From Saccharum officinarum (Eukaryota; Streptophyta; Magnoliopsida; Poales; Poaceae), in NCBI GenBank assembly GCA_020631735.1, contig CM036188.1, forward strand, positions 12,318,214 through 12,382,213: a stretch of DNA of 64,000 nucleotides, given 5' to 3'. A model generated the notes under the pieces. That model saw nothing but the letters and a program-made list of their open reading frames with translations, was not told the DNA's origin and searched no databases. Shown here in pieces: positions 1 through 11,716 of this stretch. How positions within the stretch are numbered: the stretch's first letter is position 1; each line of letters opens with the position of its first letter. The translations under genes and the position numbers were made by a program.

Positions 1-346
1 GATCCTTGCGCGGATCAAGGGGGAGCGACACCCTTGCGCGGGTGCTCCAACGAGGACTAGTGGGGAGTGGCGACTCTCCGATACCTCGGAAAAACATCGC
101 CGTGTTCCTTGCCCCTTTACATTCAAGCATTTACTTTCTCGTATTTACTTACATTGCTTGTTTACATTCCTAGACTTGCCATGCTAGACTAGGATTGGAA
201 ACTAGGGTGCAAAACTTTGTTTCGGTAGACTCTCCAGGAACACAAGTAGACACTAGGGGTGAATTCCAGCTTGTAGGTTTTATTCCTTGCTTTTATTTTT
301 AGAAAAGCCCAATTCACCCCCCCTCTTGGGCATCTTGATCCTTTCA
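1..346 (+). mobile_element. 3' end of a Ty1-copia (SIRE/Maximus-type) LTR
   Basis: Non-coding sequence with the layout of the right end of a SIRE/Maximus-type copia LTR: the cgactctccgatacctcgg stretch, then a C-rich run with cttgggcatcttgatc, ending TTTCA at 346. At 347 the sequence switches to the middle of the gypsy LTR (it matches 9580 onward), so this copia element or solo LTR sits inside the older gypsy 5' LTR. Its left end and 5-bp target duplication lie outside the window. The family call is recognition of sequence style, not a search result. Confidence 0.72.
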
Positions 347-2486
347 CATGGCCCCCGTACCGTGTACTCCGACGAGCTTTTCTATGGCCGGCCATGGCGG
401 GTGCCCCTCGGGCCTACCACCGCCCGCGTTTTGCCCCGGGATGGGTTTGCCATCCTCCCCTCTTTGCTCCGGAGCTTTTATTTTTGAAAATGACACCCTG
501 TAGCGCTCGGGCGAGCAACGCCGGCGAGCTCCACGCCGCGGTAATGGCGGCGCCGCCGCGTTCACCCTCAGCTCCGGCGGCTGGCTCTCTCTCTCTCTCC
601 CCCCCCTTTTTCTTTCTTAACCGTCCATCACTTGATCAACGACCAGAAATGGCCAATACCCCTTCGCGGGTCTTTTTGCTAAAGAGACCCCCCACTTTCG
701 TGATTTTGAACCCGCAGTCCTCGGTCATTTGAATAAATCCAAATTTTGATTTATTTTAAATCCAAAAATAGTTTGATCTATTTACAGAATTGCCACTGCA
801 GTAAAATGTGTATAAAATCGTCATTTTAGCTCCGATTTGACCCGTTCAACTTGCGTTAGTTTCGTAATTTCATAATCTTTGCAATAGTGCTACTGTTAGA
901 CCTGTTAAGAGCTTTTGAATTTCTCAAATAAATCTAGTTAATAGCTAGCTTTTGGAATAGTAAATATCTCGTAACTTGTGCGTCGTAACTCCGTTTTTCG
1001 TGCTTTTCGCGTCATTGTGATCGTAGCGAGATGTAGATGATTTTGATAAACATTTTATTCAGATTTATTTATTGTTGGTGTACTGTTCTAATAGTAGCTA
1101 TGTTTTGCTTGTATGTCTGCTCCGAATTGCGTGTTGTACTTTGTGTCGTTCGAGTTCAGACGGTGAGGAGTACGTCGGAAATCCGGACGCGTGCGAGGAG
1201 CAGCAGGACCAGCAGCAGTTCGTGAACCAAGGCAAGTATAGCATGGGCCTTCCTTGATTCCTATTCATTATATAATCTACTCATTATGCATGTGTCTAAT
1301 ATTGCTCGACTATAAGGACATCCTAGCCATTTATGACTTATATCTCGATACATATGGGTTTTATTGCATATGGGTAGAATGCTAGTGCTCTATTCAAACA
1401 TGATCAATACTATGATTAATGGAACAAACGGATAAACATGATGGTAATAATTGAAATATAGGGTGATGGTGCAAATGATGTCGATCATGTTGCCCTAAAC
1501 TCTCTGTAAGGACTTGTCTGTAGGGCAAAAGCTGGGACATACAATGCAACCGTGAGAGTCATATGGCTCTGACTTTAGCTCAGTAATAGGATCTTTTCTA
1601 GCTTGTTAGAGTTTACCCGAAAGGGCGCAAGAGGGGCTTGCCACTTTGGGTATAGAACTGCCTCTGTTCTGATGTGTATAGCCTGCGGGAATTGTGCCAT
1701 CGAAAGAGGGGTTCTCTATATCTGCCTGCCGAGGAAACCTCGCGGCCCTAACATGTTAGAAGAGGCCTATGGAAGGCTTCATAGTGTACCCTGCCTGCTC
1801 ACCTTGGAAGTGTTAGGGGGTCGACGGGCCCCGGGCATACGGGTAACACGACTCACGGGTAAATATGCACAACCTCTGCAGAGTGTTAAAACTGTTATAA
1901 CAGCCGTGCTCACGGACACGAGCGGCCCGGAAAACTCACAGAATAAATGGTTACTAGATATGTGGATGAACTATGAAGATGATGATGAGATCACACTGTT
2001 GCTTTCTCTTCTTAATTCTAGTAGTGGATCATGTGGGTTAAATGGGAGTTTGAGCATAACTTAATAATGATTAATAATGAAATGTTGATCTACTAAAAGT
2101 GCTAACTGCAGTCAACCGTGTCTATCCTTTTTGAGCCTCATGAATCCTCATACTATACTTGCGGAGTACAAATGTACTCACACTTGTTGCTATATTGTTT
2201 TTGGATAAAAATCCCGGATGGGTAACAGATGACAGTTTCTACGAGGACTTCTCGGAAGATTTCTAGGTTTGGGTCAACCAGTCGTCCTTCCCTGTGGATC
2301 AGACACTACGCCTGAGAGTTGCTATTTACTTTTCCGCTTGTTATGTAAGAACTACGTGATGTAATACTGTTATGTATGTACATGGTGATGATACTTTTGT
2401 TAATTTGTCAGCTTATGTGTGCGACTATTCCTGGGGCGCACATAAGATGTATGCACTCTATATTGTCCTTTAATTGGAGTGTGACA
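347..2486 (+). repeat. 5' LTR of the gypsy element, left ~790 bp missing
   Basis: Collinear with 9580-11716 of the 3' LTR, about 98.6% identical by eye and ending in the same gtgaca. The first ~790 bp, present at 8793-9579 in the 3' copy, are displaced by the copia insertion. Most differences between copies are transitions. Several short open frames here are shared by both LTRs and resemble no protein, so they are not annotated as genes. Confidence 0.93.
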
Positions 2487-2489
2487 AAT

Positions 2490-2501
2490 TGGTATCAAAG
2501 C
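2490..2501 (+). other. Primer binding site, initiator tRNA-Met type
   Basis: TGGTATCAAAGC begins 3 bp after the 5' LTR end. It differs at one base from TGGTATCAGAGC, the common plant retrotransposon primer site complementary to the 3' end of initiator tRNA-Met. Position and sequence fit minus-strand priming. Confidence 0.85.
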
Positions 2502-2674
2502 TGTGTCGACTGTAGGACGCAAACCTAGATAGAAATGGTCATTTCTAGGAGTTTGACTTTATTTATTTACTTGCTACTATCTCCGTCTTGATATTTTATT
2601 AAAATTTTATGCTCTATTTCTTATTCTATTGCATAAAATATTGACTCTGATAATATTTTATATCAAAACTATAG

Positions 2675-3490
2675 ATGCCTCGCCTCAGTGCCGCTGCCTA
2701 CGTCGCCCAGTTCGTTCCAGCAGCACCTGCTCCACCAGCACCACCAGCAGTACCACCAGTGGAGCCAGAGGTCGCCCACATCACTGACGAGGAAGAGGAA
2801 GAACCCATGGAGGAGGAGGCATTTTCAGTTGCTGCATCTGACGGACCTGTTTCGACCCCCGTGGCTGCACCCATCCCACCTGTGGATGCGCCAGTCCCCA
2901 CTGCTACACCTCCACCAGCTTCCCAGGCCGCTTCTGCACCAACACCAGTGCCCTCCCCAGCTGCATCAGAGGAGCCAGAAGAGATAGGCTGGACCACCAG
3001 GAACAAGTTTAAGGAAGCTCCCGAAGATGCCCATTACCACAACCTCCTCACCACCATGCTAGCTGAGTACTATCCAGAGTTTGCTGCTTCTGTGAAGTAC
3101 TACTGTGCGGAGCACACACATCCAGTGGAGGCGACGTACTGGAAGACCAATGTGATCATCACCGCCTGGAACAACACCGACCAATCTCAGGATGTTGTGA
3201 CCACCCATAGCCACCGAGCCAGGCGTGCCAGTGCCTATGACAGCATGGAAGATGCTGCGCAGGCGGCGTACCTGCACTACCATGGTCGACGTTTTGAGGA
3301 CATGCAGAATGATCGCTACCGGTATCTTCCACGCTACGACTCAAGGGAGAAGACATGGGCGGTGTTGGCTCCTCCAGCTTTTGATCCCACCTTGGACACC
3401 ACAGTGAGGCACCTCAGCGCCATGCAGGAGGTCAACGAAGCACTCAGGGAAGAGCTTCGTGCAGCGCAAAAATCTGAAAAGCGCCTTTAG
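2675..3490 (+). CDS. ORF0 of the gypsy element, unknown function, premature TAG
   Basis: A 271-codon frame between primer site and gag, starting at the ATG after an AT-rich leader. Residues 1-110 are rich in Pro, Ala and Glu and look disordered, with an acidic patch (DEEEEEPMEEEA) near 40. Residues 110-260 look folded, with many His, Tyr and Trp, and the C-terminus (LSAMQEVNEALREELRAAQK) looks like a coiled coil. The TAG at 3488-3490 is followed by 30 more open codons to a TAG at 3581, so the ancestral product was probably about 302 residues. RIRE3-type elements are known to carry an extra ORF before gag; its function is not established. No enzymatic motif is visible. Because it is a retrotransposon frame it should not be called a host gene. 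Confidence 0.75.
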   Translation: MPRLSAAAYVAQFVPAAPAPPAPPAVPPVEPEVAHITDEEEEEPMEEEAFSVAASDGPVSTPVAAPIPPVDAPVPTATPPPASQAASAPTPVPSPAASEEPEEIGWTTRNKFKEAPEDAHYHNLLTTMLAEYYPEFAASVKYYCAEHTHPVEATYWKTNVIITAWNNTDQSQDVVTTHSHRARRASAYDSMEDAAQAAYLHYHGRRFEDMQNDRYRYLPRYDSREKTWAVLAPPAFDPTLDTTVRHLSAMQEVNEALREELRAAQKSEKRL

Positions 3491-3583
3491 AACCAGATAG
3501 ATGAGATGGCCGTTCAGCTAGGACAGCCTACCATTTACAAGAAGAAGGCCAGGGTGTTCACCATGGTGGATCGCGCTCCTTAG

Positions 3584-4274
3584 ATACTTGCAGCCCCGTC
3601 ATAATGAATGCGTTCTAGATCGAAAGTCGTGTCAAGTTTATGTGTGTGTTGTGAACTTTTAATTGTCTTGTTGGTTGTGATGATGAACTTGAATGATTTG
3701 GAGTTTGCGTGATTGCAGGAACAGTGTGGGCTTGTCCACATGTTCTTTTTATCAAAACCTTAAGTTAGTGTTTGTTTAACTTAGTTGGGGTTTAAATTCT
3801 GCTTTACTGCTGTGCTGTTTCTCAGAGCAGTCTGCAATGTTTGTCTCATATCTCTAAATCTCTATGTCCGAAAATTATGAAATTTTTGTGGAAAGAACTA
3901 GACTTGTGTACCTTTCATTTCCCACTGGAATCACCTCATTATCAATTCTGGTTTGAGAGATATGCCTGCTACAACTTGGCAAGTCTGTGCAGTCTGTAAC
4001 CTAGAACAGAAATTGTTTAGCTCAGTTTTTGATGATGTTGCCGTCCGTATCAGTGAAAAAGTTCTATACAAAAGTTGTAGCAGACTCTTTAAGCTTTCCA
4101 ATGATATATGCCACGCCTATTTTGGATTTCTGGAACTTGAGTTACACTCCAGTTTTCGGTCTGCTGTTGTAGACACTCGTCCAGAAATTTTCAGTTACGT
4201 TATTTACCTTTTGTAAATAATTTGTAAATTTTTTTTGGAGATCTCTAAAAGTATGCACATTTGATTGGAAACAG
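3584..4274 (+). other. Untranslated spacer between ORF0 and gag
   Basis: About 690 bp of AT-rich sequence inside the gypsy element with no coding similarity that I can see. It could hold splice or packaging signals for gag expression, but nothing in the sequence demonstrates one. Confidence 0.6.
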
Positions 4275-5069
4275 ATGGCCGCCAGAGGAGGACGTGGCAG
4301 AGGCCGTGGCCGTGGTCGTGGATACGGAGCTTTGGTGGATCCACCTCCGCCACCGCCAGTGACCATTGAGCAGTTGATGGCCATGCAAGCGCAGCTCATG
4401 CAGACAGTGATGGACCGTCTCGGTGAGCAACCAGCAGGAGCACCCCCACCTGTGCAGGTCCGTGACAAACGTGGTGAGTTTCTGAAAGGACGCCCACCTG
4501 TGTTCACACATGCCTCTGAACCTATGGAGGCGGATGACTGGCTGAGAGCTGTGGAAAAGCAGCTAAACATTGCGCAGTGCAACGACTTGGAGAAAGTCTT
4601 GTACGCCTCAGGCCAACTCCAAGGAGCTGCTCAGGATTGGTGGGAGTCATTCCAGTATGGACGTCCAGAGAATGCTCCAGAGGTCACATGGAAAGAGTTC
4701 ACGGAAAGCTTTAGGTCCTATCACATCCCTGAGGGACTTATTGAACTGAAGCAAGAGGAGTTCCGGGCTCTCAAGCAAGGGTCCATGTTTGTGGCGGAAT
4801 ACCGTGACAAGTTTGCACAATTATCGCGATATGCCCCGGCTGAAGTGGCTAGGGATTCTGATAAACAGCGCCGTTTTCTGAAGGGGCTGTATGATGGACT
4901 CCAGCTGCAACTGATGTCCAACAAATATGCCAGTTTCCAAGAGTTGGTGGACCGTGCCATTGTAATTGATAACAAGCGTAAGGAAATGGACCTCAAGAAG
5001 AGGAAGCTCCAGGGACAGGCGTCGGGTAGCAACACTCGCCCGCGAGCTTTCCCGCAGCAGGGTTTTTAG
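4275..5069 (+). CDS. gag of the gypsy element, interrupted by TAG
   Basis: Encodes the structural protein of the virus-like particle. The N-terminus is an Arg-Gly repeat (RGRGRGRGRGYG), then a proline run. A retrotransposon gag capsid domain spans about residues 85-240, with recognisable AAQDWW, F.ESFR..Y.P and L..GSMFVAEYRDKFAQLSRYAP segments. The frame stops at TAG 5067-5069, meets another TAG at 5118-5120, and continues in the same frame into the zinc knuckle and pol. Both TAGs lie in Gln-rich text and are one C-to-T change from CAG, so the ancestral gag-pol was probably one frame. As it stands, capsid and pol are uncoupled unless the stops are read through. Confidence 0.88.
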   Translation: MAARGGRGRGRGRGRGYGALVDPPPPPPVTIEQLMAMQAQLMQTVMDRLGEQPAGAPPPVQVRDKRGEFLKGRPPVFTHASEPMEADDWLRAVEKQLNIAQCNDLEKVLYASGQLQGAAQDWWESFQYGRPENAPEVTWKEFTESFRSYHIPEGLIELKQEEFRALKQGSMFVAEYRDKFAQLSRYAPAEVARDSDKQRRFLKGLYDGLQLQLMSNKYASFQELVDRAIVIDNKRKEMDLKKRKLQGQASGSNTRPRAFPQQGF

Positions 5070-5159
5070 CAGAGGAACCAAGGGCCACCCAACCAATGGA
5101 ACAAAGGCCAGTACCCCTAGAGGAACCAGTACCAGCAGCGCCCCCAGTACCCACCGCAG

Positions 5160-8100
5160 TTGGGTAATCAGAGTCAGCAGCGCCCCCAGCAACAGCAAGC
5201 TAGCAACCAAGCACCACGTCAGGGAGTGCCCAACAATGCCCCAATCAAGAGTGGCACCCCAGGCAACCCCAATGCCTGTTACAACTGTAGAGAGGTGGGA
5301 CACTATTCGTACCAGTGCCCAAAGAAGCAGAACCGGCAGGCCCCGCAGAACCAGCAGAACAACCAGAGACCCAACGCTCGACCTCCGTTCACTGGCAAGG
5401 TGAATCATGTGTCGTCGGAATCAGCTCAGGAGGCGCCTGAGGTTATGCTGGGTACGTTTAGCGTCAACTCCATCTCCGCTACCGTACTTTTTGATTCCGG
5501 TGCCTCGCATTCTTTCATATCCCAAGCTTTTGTTAGAATGCATAGCATACCCCTGTGTGCCATGAAGGATCCCATGCTAGTAAATTCACCGGGGGGTAGC
5601 ATGCCCGCAAATTATTGGAGCCCTTCTACTAGTATATTCTTAAGGGGGGTAGCTTTCAAGGTAAATCCAATTGTTCTGAGAACCCCTGGAATTGACCTCA
5701 TCCTGGGAATGGATTGGATGAAGCAACATAGGGCAGTGATACAATGTCAGGAGAAATCTGTGGTTGTGACATCTCCAAGTGGTGATAGAATTTGTGTCGA
5801 AGTGGAAGTGCAAGCTCAACCTACCGCCACCGTCAATCAGCTGAGCGATGTTGCTAACCAGGAGAACCAGGTGGTGGATGAATTCCTGGACGTGTTCCCC
5901 GATGAATTGCCAGGTATGCCACCCGATCGCGACATCGAATTCCTTATCGAGCTTTTACCTGGAACTGCACCCATAGCTAAGAGACCATATAGAATGGGGG
6001 TAAATGAATTAGAAGAACTAAAGAAACAAATTAAAGAATTGCAAGAGAAAGGTTTTATTCGTCCTAGTTCTTCACCTTGGGGAGCACCTGTTATATTTGT
6101 GGATAAGAAAGATGGCACACGAAGGATGTGTGTCGACTATAGGTCCCTTAATGAAGTCACAATCAAAAACAAGTACCCACTCCCTAGAATTGATGATTTA
6201 TTTGATCAGCTGAAAGGTGCTTGTGTGTTCTCAAAAATTGACCTCCGTTCTGGATATCATCAACTAAAAATTCGTGCATCTGACATACCCAAGACAGCAT
6301 TTACTACCAGATATGGCCTTTATGAGTACACAGTGATGTCTTTTGGACTGACAAATGCACCTGCATACTTTATGTATCTAATGAACAAAGTATTCATGGA
6401 GTACTTGGATAAGTTTGTAGTGGTATTCATAGATGATATCCTAATATTCTCCAAAAATGAAGAGGAACATGCTGAACACTTAAGGTTAGTCTTACAAAAA
6501 CTCAGGGAACATAAATTGTATGCAAAAAGGAGCAAATGTGAGTTCTGGCTGAAAGAAGTATCTTTTCTAGGACATGTGGTCTCTAACGGTGGAATAGCCG
6601 TAGATCCCAGTAAAGTGCAAGATGTGTTGAATTGGAAAGCCCCAGTCAATGCTAGTGAAATCCGTAGCTTTTTGGGTTTGGCTGGATACTATAGAAGGTT
6701 TATTGAAGGGTTCTCTAAGCTAGCCAAGCCTATGACAACCCTATTAGAGAAGAATGTCAAATTTGTTTGGTCAGACAAATGTCAGGCTAACTTTGAGGAG
6801 CTAAAGAAAAGGTTGACAACAGCCCCAGTGTTGACCCTACCTGATTTAAGTAAGAGCTTCTCTATTTATTGTGATGCATCTCGCCTAGGCCTTGGGTGTG
6901 TGCTTATGCAAGAAGGAAAGGTTGTGGCCTATGCATCCAGGCAGTTAAGAAAGCATGAATTGAATTACCCAACCCATGACTTGGAATTAGCCGCAGTTGT
7001 CCATGCTCTGAAAATTTGGAGGCATTATTTGATCGGACATAAGTGTGACATCTACACTGACCACAAGAGTTTAAAATACATTTTTACTCAGTCCGAGTTG
7101 AATTTAAGGCAACGTCGTTGGCTGGAATTAATTAAAGATTATGATCTGGAAGTGCATTATCATCCTGGAAAGGCAAATGTTGTTGCCGATGCACTTAGCC
7201 GGAAGAGCTATGCCAACGGACTTAAGTTGACATTTATACCAGCAGAGTTGCGAGCTGAAATAGAACATCTCAACTTGGGTTTTGTCAATAATGTAGTAGA
7301 ATTGGCTATAGAACCTACATTGGAGCAAGAGATACGTACAGGTCAGTTGGAGGATGAGAAATTAAAGGAGATTGCTGAGCAGGTAGTGGTTGGAAAGGCA
7401 CCAGGTTTCCGGTTGGATGAGAATGGTACTCTATGGTTTGGAAAAAGAATATGTGTACCTGAAGTGAAAGCTATCCGTGATATGATTCTGCGAGAGGCAC
7501 ATGATTCTGCTTATTCTATACACCCTGGAAGCACCAAGATGTACTTGGACCTCAAAGAGAAGTATTGGTGGTATGGTTTGAAACGGGATGTGGCTGAGTA
7601 TGTGGCCATATGTGATACTTGTCAAAGGGTGAAGGCTGAGCACCAAAGGCCTGCAGGATTGTTGCAACCAATGAAAATACCAGAGTGGAAATGGGAAGAA
7701 GTTGGTATGGACTTCATTACTGGATTGCCCCGCACTCAACAAGGATATGATTCGATCTGGGTAATAGTGGATCGACTTACTAAGGTAGCCCACTTCTTGC
7801 CAGTCAAAACCACTTATAGTGGTGCAAAGCTAGCGGAGTTGTATATGGAGAGAGTAGTATGTCTACATGGGGTTCCAAAGAAGATCGTATCTGACCGAGG
7901 AACTCAGTTTACGTCACATTTTTGGCGTAAGGTACACAGTGCTTTGGGAACCAAGTTAAATTTCAGTTCGGCATATCATCCCCAAACTGATGGGCAGACC
8001 GAAAGGACCAACCAAATATTGGAAGACATGTTGAGAGCTTGTGCTTTACAGTATGGTACTAGTTGGGATAGGAGTTTGTCATATGCTGAGTTTTCATACA

Positions 8101-8747
8101 ACAACAGTCACCAGAAAAGTCTCAAGATGGCGCCATTCGAAGCTTTATATGGACGAAAGTGTAGAACACCTCTATTCTGGAATCAGATAGGTGAAACCCA
8201 AGTGTTTGGACCTGATGTCCTACGCAGTGCAGAGGAACAAGTGAGGATGATCAGGGATAATTTGAGAGTAGCACAGTCTAGACAGAAGAGCTATGCTGAT
8301 ATCCGAAGGAGAGAGTTGAGTTTCAAAGAAGGTGACTATGTGTATTTGAAAGTGTCACCGATGAGAAATGTGAGAAGATTCAATATGAAGGGCAAGTTAG
8401 CACCGAGATATGTGGGACCTTTCAAGATTCTAGAGAGACGTGGAGAAGTGGCTTATCAATTGGAATTACCAGAAAGTTTATCAGGTGTGCATGATGTGTT
8501 TCATGTTTCACAGTTGAAAAAGTGTTTGCGGGTACCAGAGGAGCAGATTCTCTTGGAGGAGCTTACTGTTAAAGAAGATCTCACGTATGAGGAGTATCCG
8601 GTAAAGATTCTTGAAACTGCAGAAAGAGTTACCAGGAGCCGCACTATAAAGATGTGCAGAGTGCAATGGAATCGTTATTCAGAAGATGAGTCTACGTGGG
8701 AAAGAGAAGAAGATCTGAGAAAGTCTTATCCACAACTTTTTGAGTAA
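5160..8747 (+). CDS. pol polyprotein of a chromovirus (PR-RT-RH-INT-chromodomain)
   Basis: A 1195-codon frame holding the end of gag and all of pol. The gag zinc knuckle [14 protein letters not shown] is at residues 41-54. The aspartic protease is DSGASHSF with its Asp at 112. Reverse transcriptase has the FIDDIL catalytic box at 423-428. RNase H starts with YCDAS (Asp 572). The integrase HHCC zinc finger begins at His 781 and ends in CDTCQ. The integrase core has Asp 851, Asp 912 and Glu 948, giving D,D35E. The C-terminal ~60 residues form a chromodomain ([19 protein letters not shown]), which in this group directs integration toward particular chromatin. All catalytic residues I can check are present and there is no internal stop, so pol itself looks intact. 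The ATG at 5160 is only the first Met after the TAGs; translation would naturally enter from gag in the same frame. Confidence 0.95.
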   Translation: MGNQSQQRPQQQQASNQAPRQGVPNNAPIKSGTPGNPNACYNCREVGHYSYQCPKKQNRQAPQNQQNNQRPNARPPFTGKVNHVSSESAQEAPEVMLGTFSVNSISATVLFDSGASHSFISQAFVRMHSIPLCAMKDPMLVNSPGGSMPANYWSPSTSIFLRGVAFKVNPIVLRTPGIDLILGMDWMKQHRAVIQCQEKSVVVTSPSGDRICVEVEVQAQPTATVNQLSDVANQENQVVDEFLDVFPDELPGMPPDRDIEFLIELLPGTAPIAKRPYRMGVNELEELKKQIKELQEKGFIRPSSSPWGAPVIFVDKKDGTRRMCVDYRSLNEVTIKNKYPLPRIDDLFDQLKGACVFSKIDLRSGYHQLKIRASDIPKTAFTTRYGLYEYTVMSFGLTNAPAYFMYLMNKVFMEYLDKFVVVFIDDILIFSKNEEEHAEHLRLVLQKLREHKLYAKRSKCEFWLKEVSFLGHVVSNGGIAVDPSKVQDVLNWKAPVNASEIRSFLGLAGYYRRFIEGFSKLAKPMTTLLEKNVKFVWSDKCQANFEELKKRLTTAPVLTLPDLSKSFSIYCDASRLGLGCVLMQEGKVVAYASRQLRKHELNYPTHDLELAAVVHALKIWRHYLIGHKCDIYTDHKSLKYIFTQSELNLRQRRWLELIKDYDLEVHYHPGKANVVADALSRKSYANGLKLTFIPAELRAEIEHLNLGFVNNVVELAIEPTLEQEIRTGQLEDEKLKEIAEQVVVGKAPGFRLDENGTLWFGKRICVPEVKAIRDMILREAHDSAYSIHPGSTKMYLDLKEKYWWYGLKRDVAEYVAICDTCQRVKAEHQRPAGLLQPMKIPEWKWEEVGMDFITGLPRTQQGYDSIWVIVDRLTKVAHFLPVKTTYSGAKLAELYMERVVCLHGVPKKIVSDRGTQFTSHFWRKVHSALGTKLNFSSAYHPQTDGQTERTNQILEDMLRACALQYGTSWDRSLSYAEFSYNNSHQKSLKMAPFEALYGRKCRTPLFWNQIGETQVFGPDVLRSAEEQVRMIRDNLRVAQSRQKSYADIRRRELSFKEGDYVYLKVSPMRNVRRFNMKGKLAPRYVGPFKILERRGEVAYQLELPESLSGVHDVFHVSQLKKCLRVPEEQILLEELTVKEDLTYEEYPVKILETAERVTRSRTIKMCRVQWNRYSEDESTWEREEDLRKSYPQLFE

Positions 8748-8779
8748 GCATCATCCAATCTCGAGGACGAGATTCTCTT

Positions 8780-8790
8780 AAGGAGGTAGA
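8780..8790 (+). other. Polypurine tract of the gypsy element
   Basis: aaggaggtaga lies 2 bp before the 3' LTR start (TGTGACACC at 8793). This is the expected position and composition for the plus-strand primer. Confidence 0.75.
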
Positions 8791-8792
8791 AT

Positions 8793-11716
8793 TGTGACAC
8801 CCTAATTTTTGTATTATTTAAGAAAATAGATAAATTTGATTTAAATATGTATTTGTTTGTGCATTCAAATTTAGGGAATAATAAATTTTGTGAAATTAAA
8901 AGTAATCATAAGGTTAACAATTTGTTTTGCACTCATGCTGTTGCACTATATGTTTTTGTGATGATTGATTTGAGTCAAATTTCAAAAGATATTTAAAAAC
9001 ATTTGAAAATTTGATTTGAAAAATCAAATTAGAAAAATATAATTTCTTTCCTTTTCCCTCTCTCTTTCCGGCCCGAGCGGCCCGTTCGGCCTGCTGCTCT
9101 CCAGGCGAGGCGGCCCGCGCGCGCACCTTCCTCCCCCTTCGCTTGCTGGGCCGGCCCGAATCAGCCCAGCAAGCCAACCACCGCCGCGCCCCTTTCCTCT
9201 GAGTCGCTGACCACCCGGGCCCACCTGTCGGTGCTCCCATCTCCAACCTCCAGCCGTTCCCCTGACTCCCTCGGTCACGATGGCAACCGCCATGACCGCC
9301 CCGCGCCCACCTTCCGCGTCGTGGGAGCGTCCTCCCCGCGCCCTTGCCTCTTCAAAAAGGGAAGCCGAGGCCGACCCCGCATCAGTTGTCGCGTTTCCCC
9401 GCTCCCTCTCGCGTCGCTGTGCCCGAGAGAACCGCCTCCCGAGGTCTCCAAGCTCCGCAGACCACCCCTCCGCGCGGACAGCCTCCTCCGAGCCGTCTCC
9501 ACCCTGTTTTTCCCTGCGGTGAGAACCCTCTCGCTCCCCTCTCTCTCTCTCGGTGCTCACGGTTCGTCGAACCGTGGACCATGGCCCCCGTACCGTGTAC
9601 TCCGACGAGCTTTTCTATGGCCGGCCATGGCGGGTGCCCCTCGGGCCTACCACCGCCCGCGTTTTGCCCCGGGATGGGTTTGCCATCCTCCCCTCTTTGC
9701 TCCGGAGCTTTTATTTTTGAAAATGACGCCCTGTAGCGCCCGGGCGAGCAACGCCGGCGAGCTCCACGCTGCGGTAATGGCGGCGCCGCCGCGTTCACCC
9801 CCAGCTCCGGCGGCTGGCTCTCTCTCTCTCTCCCCCCTTTTTCTTTCTTAACCGTCCATCACTTGATCAACGGCCAGAAATGGCCAATACCCCTTCGCGG
9901 GTCTTTTTGCTAAAGAGACCCCCCACTTTCGTGATTTTGAACCCGCAGTCCTCGGTCATTTGAATAAATCCGAATTTTGATTTATTTTAAATCCAAAAAT
10001 AGTTTGATCTATTTACAGAATTGCCACTGCAGTAAAACGTGTATAAAATCGTCGTTTTAGCTCCGATTTGACCCGTTCAACTTGCGTTAGTTTTGTAATT
10101 TCATAATCTTTGCAATAGTGCTACTGTTAGACCTGTTAAGAGCTTTTGAATTTCTCAAATAAATCTAGTTAATAGCTAGCTTTTGGAATAGTAAATATCT
10201 CGTAACTTGTGCGTCGTAACTCCATTTTTCGTGCTTTTCGCGTCATTGTGATCGTAGCGAGATGTAGATGATTTTTATAAACATTTTATTCAGATTTATT
10301 TATTGTTGGTGTACTGTTCTAATAGTAGCTATGTTTTACTTGTATGTCTGCTCCGAATTGCGTGTTGTACTTTGTGTCGTTCGAGTTCAGACGGTGAGGA
10401 GTACGTCGGAAATCCGGATGCGTGCGAGGAGCAGTAGGACCAGCAGCAGTTCGTGAACCAAGGCAAGTATAGCATGGGCCTTCCTTGATTCCTATTCATT
10501 ATATAATCTACTCATTATGCATGTGTCTAATATTGCTCGACTATAAGGACATCCTAGCCATTTATGACTTATATCTCGATACCTATGGGTTTTATTGCAT
10601 ATGGGTAGAATGCTAGTGCTCTATTCAAACATGATCAATACTATGATTAATGGAACAAACGGATAAACATGATGGTAATAATTGAAATATAGGGTGATGG
10701 TGCAAATGATGTCGATCATGTTGCCCTAAACTCTCCGTAAGGACTTGTCTGTAGGGCAAAAACTGGGACATACAGTGCAACCGTGAGAGTCATATGGCTC
10801 TGACTTTAGCTCAGTAATAGAATCTTTTCTAGCTTGTTAGAGGTTACCCGAAAGGGCGCAAGAGGGGCTTGCCACTTTGGGTATAGAACTGCCTCTGTTC
10901 TGATGTGTATAGCCTGCGGGAATTGTGCCATCGAAAGAGGGGTTCTCTATATCTGCCTGCCGAGGAAACCTCGCGGCCCTAACATGTTAGAAGAGGCCTA
11001 TGAAAGGCTTCATAGTGTACCCTGCCTGCTCACCTTGGAAGTGTTAGGGGTCGACGGGCCCCGGGCATACGGGTAACACGACTCACGGGTAAAGATGCAC
11101 AACCTCTGCAGAGTGTTAAAACTGTTATAACAGCCGTGCTCACGGACACGAGCGGCCCGGAAAACTCACAGAATAAATGGTTACTAGATATATGGATGAA
11201 CTATGAAGATGATGATGAGATCACACTGTTGCTTTCTCTTCTTAATTCTAGTAGTGGATCATGTGGGTTAAATGGGAGTTTGAGCATAACTTAATAATGA
11301 TTAATAATGAAATGTTGATCTACTAAAAGTGCTAACTGCAGTCAACCGTGTCTATCCTTTTTGAGCCTCATGAATCCTCATACTATACTTGCGGAGTACA
11401 AATGTACTCACACTTGTTGCTATATTATTTTTGGATAAAAATCCCGGATGGGTAACAGATGACAGTTTCTACGAGGACTTCCCGGAAGATTTCTAGGTTT
11501 GGGTCAACCAGTCGTCCTTCCCTGTGGATCAGACACTACGCCTGAGAGTTGCTATTTACTTTTCCGCTTGTTATGTAAGAACTACGTGATGTAATACCGT
11601 TATGTATGTACATGGTGATGATACTTTTGTTAATTTATCAGCTTATGTGTGCGACTATTCCTGGGGCGCACATAAGATGTATGCACTCTATATTGTCCTT
11701 TAATTGGAGTGTGACA
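8793..11716 (+). repeat. 3' LTR of the gypsy element, complete (2924 bp)
   Basis: Starts TGTGACACC and ends GTGACA (TG...CA). It is GC-rich around 9060-9840 and AT-rich elsewhere. The sequence from 9580 repeats 347-2486. Open frames on both strands at 9024-9851 are compositional products of the GC-rich segment and show no protein family features. Promoter and polyadenylation signals should lie here but I cannot place them with confidence. Confidence 0.93.

Larger units (their letters stand above)
347..11716 (+). mobile_element. Ty3/gypsy chromovirus (Tekay/RIRE3-like), 5'-truncated by nested insertion
   Basis: Order: partial 5' LTR (347-2486), tRNA primer site, ORF0, gag, pol (protease, reverse transcriptase, RNase H, integrase, chromodomain), polypurine tract, complete 3' LTR (8793-11716). 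Integrase after RT/RNase H marks Ty3/gypsy and the C-terminal chromodomain marks a chromovirus. LTRs near 2.9 kb and an extra ORF upstream of gag resemble rice RIRE3 and relatives (Tekay/Del clade). The two LTRs differ by roughly 30 substitutions and a few small indels over 2.14 kb by eye, about 1.4%, so the insertion is young. At typical grass rates (1.3e-8 per site per year) that is about half a million years. In-frame TAG codons in ORF0 and gag make this copy non-autonomous. The 3' flank starts catag; the matching 5' target duplication is off-window. Confidence 0.93.

Noticed and set aside
189..732. Short frames at the left edge
   Set aside because: They cross the copia/gypsy LTR junction and repeat in the 3' LTR, so they are repeat-derived.
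9024..9851. Several open frames of 75-206 codons in the gypsy LTR
   Set aside because: They occur on all frames of a GC-rich LTR segment and have no family features; LTRs are not normally coding.
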